In this document: piece after piece, positions 58,661 through 64,000 of the stretch
How the letters are laid out: every line of letters starts with the position of its first letter
Numbering within the stretch: the stretch's first letter is position 1
Assembly: GCF_023016805.1 (NCBI RefSeq)
Contig: NZ_JALKCH010000003.1
Span: 310,001-374,000 of the forward strand
Length of the DNA stretch: 64,000 nt
Reading direction: 5' to 3'
Origin: Ancylobacter crimeensis
GTDB lineage: Bacteria; Pseudomonadota; Alphaproteobacteria; Rhizobiales; Xanthobacteraceae
Notes under the pieces: generated by a model
What the model was told of the DNA's origin: nothing
Databases searched by the model: none
Seen by the model: the letters and a program-made list of their open reading frames with translations, nothing else
Position numbers and translations under genes: made by a program

Positions 58661-60394
58661 ATGTGCCCCACCACGACCCATCCCACTGAAACCTCCACTC
58701 GCCTGCCCGACGCATCGGCGCCGCGTCCGCGCACCGGTGCCCACATTCTGGTCGATGCGCTCATTGGGCAGGGCGTGACCCGGGCATTCGGCGTTCCGGG
58801 CGAGAGCTATCTCGACGTGCTGGACGCGCTGGCCGACACCGATGTCGATTTCGTCGTCTGCCGGCAGGAAAGCGGGGCGGCGATGATGGCGGAGGCGTGC
58901 GGCAAGCTCACCGGCCGGCCGGGCATCTGCTTCGTCACGCGCGGGCCGGGCGCGACCAATGCGAGCGCGGGCATCCACATCGCGCAGCAGGATTCCACCC
59001 CGATGATCCTGTTCGTCGGGCAGATCGGCCGTTCCATGCGCGGGCGCGAGGCGTTCCAGGAGGTGGATTACCGTGCCGCCTTCGGACCGATCGCCAAATG
59101 GGCGGTCGAGATCGACGAAGCCGCCCGCATCCCGGAGATCGTCGCCCGCGCCTTCCGCGTCGCGACGCAGGGCCGGCCCGGCCCGGTGGTGATCGCGCTG
59201 CCGGAGGACATGCTGAGCGAGATCGCCACGGTTCCTGACGCACCCGCCATCGAGCCTGCCGAGACCTGGCCCGGCCTCACCGACATGATGCGGCTGCAGA
59301 AGATGCTCTGGGCGGCGGAGCGCCCCGTCGTCATCCTCGGCGGCAGCCGCTGGAACGCGAAGGCGGTCGCCTCGGTGGTGCGCTTCGCCGAGCGATTCGA
59401 CCTGCCGGTCGCGGCCTCCTTCCGCCGGCAGATGCTCTTTCCGGCGGATCACCCCTGCTATGCGGGCGATGTCGGGCTCGGCATCAATCCTGAGCTCGTC
59501 GCGCGCCTGAAGGCGGCGGACCTCGTCATCGTCGCCGGCGGGCGGCTCGGCGAGGTGCCCTCGCAGGGCTACAGCCTCTACGGCATCCCCGACCCCGGCG
59601 TTCCCCTCGTCCATGTCCATGCCGACCCGGAGGAACTGGGCCGGGTGTATCAGCCCACGCTCGCCATCAACGCCTCGTCGGGCGCCTTCGCTGCGGCGCT
59701 GGAGGGCGTGCAGCCGCCGAACGTCATCCCATGGGCCGGCTGGCGGGAAGCGGCGCGCGCCGATTATCTCGGCTGGAGCGAACAGCCTCCGGCCAATCCC
59801 GGCCCGGTGCAGATGGCGACGCTGGTGCACTGGCTGCGCGCTTTGCCGCCGGAGACGGTGGTGTGCAACGGCGCCGGCAATTTCGCCACCTGGGTGCATC
59901 GCTTCCACCGTTTCCGCGCCTTCGGCAGCCAGCTGGCGCCGACCTCGGGCTCGATGGGCTACGGCTTTCCCGCCGCCATCGCCGCCAAGCGCAGCCGGCC
60001 CGGCACGCCCGTGGTCGCGGTGTGCGGCGACGGCGATTTCCTGATGACGGGACAGGAACTGGCGACCGCCGTGCAGCACGACATCCCGGTCGTCGCCGTC
60101 ATCGTCGACAACGGCATGTACGGTACGATCCGCATGCACCAGGAGCGCGAATTCCCCACCCGCGTCTATGCCACCACGCTTACCAACCCGGATTTCGCCG
60201 CCTATGCGCGCGCCTTTGGGGCGTTTGGGAGCACCGTGGAACGGGATGAGGACTTCGTGCCGGCCCTCGACGCGGCTCTCGCTTCCGGCCGGCCGGCCAT
60301 CGTGCATGTGAAGCTCGACCCGGAAGCGATCACGCCGGTGACAACGCTGACCAAGCTCCGCGAAGCCTCGCTGGCCAAGCGCTCGGTGGGGTGA
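58661..60394 (+). CDS. Thiamine diphosphate-dependent enzyme, acetolactate-synthase-like
   Basis: ThDP-dependent enzyme of the acetohydroxyacid synthase superfamily. 577 aa with the catalytic Glu in VVCRQESGAAMMAEAC, GKLTGRPGICFVTRGPGATNA, a central domain, and the ThDP/Mg motif GDGDFLMTGQELATAVQHDIPVVAVIVDNGMYG (GDG...N). The start at 58661 has CGGGAG upstream. No small regulatory subunit gene is near, and ilv genes are absent, so a catabolic or specialised ThDP enzyme (benzoylformate, oxalyl-CoA or sulfoacetaldehyde type) is as likely as acetolactate synthase. Its 3' end overlaps the antisense 3' end of the NTF2-like gene by 193 bp. Confidence 0.8.
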   Translation: MCPTTTHPTETSTRLPDASAPRPRTGAHILVDALIGQGVTRAFGVPGESYLDVLDALADTDVDFVVCRQESGAAMMAEACGKLTGRPGICFVTRGPGATNASAGIHIAQQDSTPMILFVGQIGRSMRGREAFQEVDYRAAFGPIAKWAVEIDEAARIPEIVARAFRVATQGRPGPVVIALPEDMLSEIATVPDAPAIEPAETWPGLTDMMRLQKMLWAAERPVVILGGSRWNAKAVASVVRFAERFDLPVAASFRRQMLFPADHPCYAGDVGLGINPELVARLKAADLVIVAGGRLGEVPSQGYSLYGIPDPGVPLVHVHADPEELGRVYQPTLAINASSGAFAAALEGVQPPNVIPWAGWREAARADYLGWSEQPPANPGPVQMATLVHWLRALPPETVVCNGAGNFATWVHRFHRFRAFGSQLAPTSGSMGYGFPAAIAAKRSRPGTPVVAVCGDGDFLMTGQELATAVQHDIPVVAVIVDNGMYGTIRMHQEREFPTRVYATTLTNPDFAAYARAFGAFGSTVERDEDFVPALDAALASGRPAIVHVKLDPEAITPVTTLTKLREASLAKRSVG

Positions 60395-60924
60395 GCGCGC
60401 CTGCGGGGTGAGCGCGAGCTCCGTTCCGCGACGTGGCGGCGATACCGCAGACGGGGCGTGTCAATCGCCCTGCCCGGCGGGTCGCCGGCAAGCAGCGCCA
60501 CGATCTCGCGCACCCGCTCCGGCGGCGGCACATCCTGGTTGTGGAAGATGAGGAAACGCCACTCGCGTCCTTCCCGAACGGCGACGGCGTTGAACAGCCC
60601 GTGGCGCTCCAGCCATGGCTCGCCGCGCGCATCGCGGGCCCCGCTCATGCGCCACCTGACGTCCACCGCCACCAGCTCCGGTCCCAGCCGGCGCAGGACC
60701 GGCGGCGCCAATGTCAGCTCGCTGTCGCGGAACATGCCGCCGAAGATGACGGTGTGGCCTCGCTCTATGGGCTCGCGGCCATGGACCGTGAGCCCAAACA
60801 CATTGGTGAAATCGGCATCCGCCGCGAACAGCCCGGCATAAGCGAGCGCGTCATGGGCATTCCACGCCGCCTCCATGGCGGCGAGAAGCACGCCGATCGC
60901 GGCATCCGTTTCCGTGTCGTTCAT
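60202..60924 (-). CDS. NTF2-like protein (SgcJ/EcaC-type), with long C-terminal extension
   Basis: The first 140 or so residues look like an NTF2-like fold, often called SgcJ/EcaC: AIGVLLAAMEAAWNAHDALAYAGLFAADADFTNVFGLTVHG ... WRFLIFHNQDV. These proteins are usually about 140-150 aa. Here the frame stays open to 240 aa. The extra 95 residues are rich in Arg/Ser/Ala and their last 64 codons are antisense to the ThDP enzyme gene. The true functional end may be near 60480. Function unknown; NTF2-like proteins include isomerases and binding proteins. Confidence 0.6.
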   Translation of the reverse strand: MNDTETDAAIGVLLAAMEAAWNAHDALAYAGLFAADADFTNVFGLTVHGREPIERGHTVIFGGMFRDSELTLAPPVLRRLGPELVAVDVRWRMSGARDARGEPWLERHGLFNAVAVREGREWRFLIFHNQDVPPPERVREIVALLAGDPPGRAIDTPRLRYRRHVAERSSRSPRRRAHPTERLASEASRSLVSVVTGVIASGSSFTCTMAGRPEARAASRAGTKSSSRSTVLPNAPKARA

Positions 60925-60987
60925 CCCCGCCCCCGCTCGCGCGCCCCGATGCCGGGCGATCTCAGCCCGATGCGGCGACGGCGCGGA

Positions 60988-61551
60988 TCATGAAGCGGAT
61001 GATGCCACGGCCGGACCGGAAAGTACCGTAACGGAAGCAGCGGCAAGCCGACGGCAGAGCCTGCGTTCGGCGGCCAGCGGCCACCATTCGAAGAGGAAGA
61101 TCTCCATCGGGTGCCAGTTGGCCACCCAGCCGAAGATCACCAGGCCTTCCATCATCACATTGGCGAGGCGGGAGTTGGGAAACAGGTTCACCAGCGCCTG
61201 ACCGACCAGCAGCGACAGGCCGAGCACCACGAGGCCGATGACCAGCGCCCTCAGCCCGGTCGCCAGCAGGCGCGACAGGTCGCGCGACACGCGCTCGGCC
61301 CGCCGGGTGAAATGGGCTGTGAAGACGGCCGGCAGCGAGGCGATGACGGTCGGGCTCGCACGCTCGGCCGGCAAATGGACGGTGATGGCGATCGGTGCGG
61401 CGGCCGGCAGGTCGAGCGCGCGATCGTGGATGTAGTCCTCGACCTCGCCGTCGAGCCCGCGCTCGCGGAACGGGTGCGGGTCGAGCATGTCGAGAAGTTG
61501 CTTGGGATCGTCGACATTCAGCGCGATCCGCCCGTCGGCATGGCCCGACAT
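60988..61551 (-). CDS. Hypothetical membrane protein next to lysS
   Basis: 187 aa, no recognised family name. N-terminal half is hydrophilic and acidic (MSGHADGRIALNVDDPKQLLDMLDPHPFRERGLDGEVEDYIHDRALDLPAA, from residue 1 in two parts here); the C-terminal half has one clear membrane segment (LRALVIGLVVLGLSLLVGQALV) and a second, weaker one near VMMEGLVIFGWVANWHPMEIF, ending WWPLAAERRLCRRLA. Starts 29 bp after lysS, likely co-transcribed. An ATG is supported by continuity of the N-terminal module only. Confidence 0.75.
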   Translation of the reverse strand: MSGHADGRIALNVDDPKQLLDMLDPHPFRERGLDGEVEDYIHDRALDLPAAAPIAITVHLPAERASPTVIASLPAVFTAHFTRRAERVSRDLSRLLATGLRALVIGLVVLGLSLLVGQALVNLFPNSRLANVMMEGLVIFGWVANWHPMEIFLFEWWPLAAERRLCRRLAAASVTVLSGPAVASSAS

Positions 61552-61580
61552 GCTGCCCCCACCCGTTCGCCGTTGTTCGT

Positions 61581-63245
61581 TCAGGCCGGCTGGCCGTTGC
61601 CGGCGAGTTCACCCGACAGCGCGCGGGCAATGAGCGCGCGGGTTTCGGGAATGCCGTAGGCCGCGACGAAGGTGCCGAAGCGCGGCCCCTCCTTCTCGCC
61701 GAGCAGCAGTTCGTAGAGCGCGCTGAACCAGGCGAAGGACACGCCCGGGCCGCCATCGGGGCCCTTGCGCTTGGTGTCCTGGTAGCGCGGCACCGGCCGG
61801 GCGACGTCCAGCACCGCGTTCTGGATCGCCTCCCGGTCGCTTCCGTCGAGCGCGGACAGCGCCACGTCGAGCCGCGCCAGCGCATCGGCCTCCACCTCGT
61901 CGGGCAGGCGGAATTCCCGGTGCGGCTTCACCCGATCGATGAAATAGCGCACCGCATAGCCGGCCAGCCGGTCGAGCTCGGGGTGGGTTTCCACCGTGAC
62001 GCCGGGCGCGTAGCGGCCGATGAAGCGCCACAGGACGTCCTTGTGCTCGGCGTTGGAGGCCGAGGCGAGTTTCAGCAGCAGGCCGAAGTTGATCGGCAGC
62101 TCGATCGCCGGCGGGTTGCCGGAATGGATGTGCCACACCGGATTGCCGAGCCGGTTCTTCCAGTCCTGGGTCGGATAGCGGGCGAGGAAGGAATAATATT
62201 CGTCCACCGCCTTCGGGATCACCCCGAAATGGAGCTTCTTGGCCGAGCGTGGTGACTGGAACATGTAGAGCGCGAGGCTCTCCGGGCTGGCATAGGTCAG
62301 CCACTCGTCGATGGTGAGGCCGTTGCCCTTCGACTTCGAGATCTTCTGGCCCTGCTCGTCCAGGAACAGCTCATAGACGAAGTGTTCCGGCGCGGTAGCA
62401 CCGAGGATCTCGCTGATCCGGTCATAGATCGGCGCATTGGTCTGGTGATCCTTGCCGAACATCTCGAAATCGACGTCGAGTGCAGCCCAGCGGGCGCCGA
62501 AATCCGGCTTCCACTGCAGCTTCACATTCCCGCCGGTTACGGGAACGGTCTTGTCCACCCCGTCCTCGTCGGTGAAGGTGATGGTACCGGCTTCCGCATC
62601 CACCGCCTTCAGCGGCACGTAGAGCACGCGGCCCGAGGTCGGCGAGATGGGCAGGAAGGGCGAATAGGTCGCCTGCCGCTCCTCGCCGAGGGTCGGCAGC
62701 ATCACCTCCATGATGGCCTCGTATTTCCGCGCCGCCTCCAGCAACACGGCGTCGAGCTTGCCGGAGAAATAATAATCCGTCGCGCTGGCGAATTCGTAGT
62801 CGAAGCCGAAGGTGTCGAGGAAGCGGCGGAGCATCGCGTTGTTGTGGTGCCCGAAGCTCTCATAGCCGCCACCGAACGGGTTCGGCACCCGGGTCAGCGG
62901 CATCTGCAGATAAGGGCGCAGCGCGACCGGATCCGGCACGTTCTCCGGGATCTTGCGCATGCCGTCCATGTCGTCGGAGAAGCAGAGCAGGCGCGTGGGG
63001 ATCTTGTCTTCCGTGAGCACCCGGAAGGCATGGCGCACCATGGTGGTGCGCGCCACCTCGCCGAAGGTGCCGATATGGGGCAGGCCCGAGGGGCCGTAGC
63101 CGGTCTCGAACAGCACCTCGCTCTTCGGTTTCCGCTTCAGACGCTCGACGATCTTGCGCGCTTCCTCGAACGGCCAGGCGCCGGCCGTCTCGGCCGCCGC
63201 GCGCAGTTCGGCTGCAAAATCCTCGACCGTGGCGGTCGCCGTCAT
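61581..63245 (-). CDS. lysS: Lysyl-tRNA synthetase, class I
   Basis: Charges tRNA-Lys; class I LysRS replaces the class II enzyme in alphaproteobacteria and archaea. 554 aa with a HIGH-type motif [15 protein letters not shown] (about residue 55) and KMSKS-type motif [16 protein letters not shown], plus the family segments YGPSGLP and [15 protein letters not shown]. The start has a weak ribosome site but matches the family length (about 530-560). A hypothetical membrane protein gene follows. Confidence 0.96.
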   Translation of the reverse strand: MTATATVEDFAAELRAAAETAGAWPFEEARKIVERLKRKPKSEVLFETGYGPSGLPHIGTFGEVARTTMVRHAFRVLTEDKIPTRLLCFSDDMDGMRKIPENVPDPVALRPYLQMPLTRVPNPFGGGYESFGHHNNAMLRRFLDTFGFDYEFASATDYYFSGKLDAVLLEAARKYEAIMEVMLPTLGEERQATYSPFLPISPTSGRVLYVPLKAVDAEAGTITFTDEDGVDKTVPVTGGNVKLQWKPDFGARWAALDVDFEMFGKDHQTNAPIYDRISEILGATAPEHFVYELFLDEQGQKISKSKGNGLTIDEWLTYASPESLALYMFQSPRSAKKLHFGVIPKAVDEYYSFLARYPTQDWKNRLGNPVWHIHSGNPPAIELPINFGLLLKLASASNAEHKDVLWRFIGRYAPGVTVETHPELDRLAGYAVRYFIDRVKPHREFRLPDEVEADALARLDVALSALDGSDREAIQNAVLDVARPVPRYQDTKRKGPDGGPGVSFAWFSALYELLLGEKEGPRFGTFVAAYGIPETRALIARALSGELAGNGQPA

Positions 63246-63430
63246 GATGCTCGCTCCTCGGGGCGTTTTGAATGGGCGCGGACACTAGAGCAATTCCTGC
63301 AGGAGTGCCTAGCGGTTTTGCGCGAAGGCGGCGCTGCGCACAGAAAGCCGGCACCGGAGCCGGCGCGCGGACGGAACCACGGGCCAGCGCGGGCCTTATG
63401 TCCCGCAGACGGGACCAACAGGAGACGCAC

Positions 63431-64000
63431 ATGATCCGGCTGTATTGGGCGCCGCAGAGCCGCTCGCTTCGCGCACTCTGGGTTCTGGAGGAATCCGGAT
63501 TGCCTTATGTGCGCGAACTCATCGACATCCGCTCCGGCGTTCAGCAGAGCCCGGCCTACCGGCGCATCAACCCGATGATGAAGGTGCCGGCGCTGACGGA
63601 AGGCGCGGCGCGGGTGACCGAGTCCGGGGCGATCTGCGCCTATGTCGCCGAGCGCGCACCGGAGGCCGGCCTTGCCCCGCCGCTGGGCGATCCGCGGCGC
63701 GGGGACTACCTGCGCTGGCTGTTCTTCTCGCCCGCCTGCATGGAGGGCGCGCTGACCGAAAAGTTCTCCGGCGCCCATATGCCAAGCGCGAGCGTGGGCT
63801 GGGGCAGCTTCGAGCGGGTGTTCGACGTGCTGGACGCGGCGCTCGCCAAGGGGCCCTGGCTGCTGGGGGCCGACTTCTCGGCGGCGGACGTGATGATCGG
63901 CGCCGACCTCTATTACAGCATGGAGGTGTTCAAGGTGGTGGAGCCGCGCCCAAGCTTCACCGCCTATCTCGATCGCTGCAAGGCGCGCCCGGCGCTGCAG
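63431..64000 (+). CDS. Glutathione S-transferase family protein (3' end outside window)
   Basis: 190 codons are present and no stop is reached, so the gene continues beyond the window. It begins MIRLYWAPQSRSLRALWVLEESGLPY, a thioredoxin-fold GST N-terminus, with the glutathione-binding NPMMKVPALTEGAARVTESGAICAYVAE (cis-Pro in VPAL, Glu-Ser in TESGAI). The C-terminal helical domain contains GPWLLGADFSAADVMIGADLY (N-cap box region). The Ser in SRSLR is a possible catalytic residue. Ribosome site GGAGACGCAC before the ATG. Divergent from lysS. Confidence 0.9.
   Translation, partial: MIRLYWAPQSRSLRALWVLEESGLPYVRELIDIRSGVQQSPAYRRINPMMKVPALTEGAARVTESGAICAYVAERAPEAGLAPPLGDPRRGDYLRWLFFSPACMEGALTEKFSGAHMPSASVGWGSFERVFDVLDAALAKGPWLLGADFSAADVMIGADLYYSMEVFKVVEPRPSFTAYLDRCKARPALQ

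Overview
This window is a 64 kb piece of chromosome from a high-GC alphaproteobacterium. It is most likely a member of the Hyphomicrobiales (Rhizobiales), perhaps close to Xanthobacteraceae such as Ancylobacter, Starkeya or Xanthobacter. The evidence is the gene order ctaC-ctaD-ctaB-(CoxF-like)-ctaG-ctaE-DUF983-surf1-thrC-M16 peptidase, a class I lysyl-tRNA synthetase, a PdhS-type cell-cycle kinase, an IalB-family protein, and Irr-type iron boxes next to bacterioferritin. The genus is an inference from gene content, not from a search.

Layout. 1-1.1 kb: two small paralogous exported proteins with repeat-rich upstream DNA. 1.1-4.0 kb: phosphonate ABC transporter phnC-phnD-phnE. 4.3-9.0 kb: ETF-ubiquinone oxidoreductase, a family-4-like uracil-DNA glycosylase, RNase HII and an MFS exporter. 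9.0-17.3 kb: a complete wspABCDEFR chemosensory operon, with WspR a GGEEF diguanylate cyclase response regulator. 17.4-19.2 kb: gluconokinase and a divergent LacI-family regulator. 19.4-21.6 kb: groES-groEL behind a CIRCE operator. 21.8-23.3 kb: two phasins, one PhaF-like with a basic DNA-binding-like tail. 23.6-26.7 kb: PdhS-like histidine kinase. 26.7-30.2 kb: a solitary MmeI-like single-chain restriction-modification enzyme with an AT-rich promoter region, probably acquired. 30.4-34.5 kb: AsmA and acetoacetyl-CoA synthetase. 34.7-35.8 kb: bacterioferritin and a bacterioferritin-associated ferredoxin with an unusual His-rich tail, each with an iron-box-like site. 36.0-46.0 kb: aa3 cytochrome oxidase and its assembly genes, then threonine synthase, an M16 peptidase and an acetyltransferase. 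46.4-49.7 kb: IalB, a HAD hydrolase, MutM, enoyl-CoA hydratase and ribosomal protein S20. 49.7-50.9 kb: a 1.1 kb hairpin-rich gap. 50.9-58.4 kb: dnaA-dnaN-recF-(VOC, LysE)-gyrB. 58.7-64.0 kb: a ThDP enzyme, an NTF2-like protein, a membrane protein, lysS and a truncated glutathione S-transferase gene.

How the genes fit together. Several blocks point to polyhydroxybutyrate metabolism: two phasins and acetoacetyl-CoA synthetase, with the same TGCAGTGCA motif upstream of the first phasin and of the synthetase. The Wsp block should convert a surface or envelope signal into c-di-GMP. The bfr/bfd pair stores and releases iron under probable Irr control. The most unusual items are the His-rich Bfd fusion, the full Wsp operon in this lineage, the glycosylase that lacks two iron-sulphur ligands, the MmeI-like solo enzyme, and the two small secreted paralogues with a shared 16-bp upstream element. 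I saw no CRISPR array, rRNA, convincing tRNA, insertion sequence or prophage.
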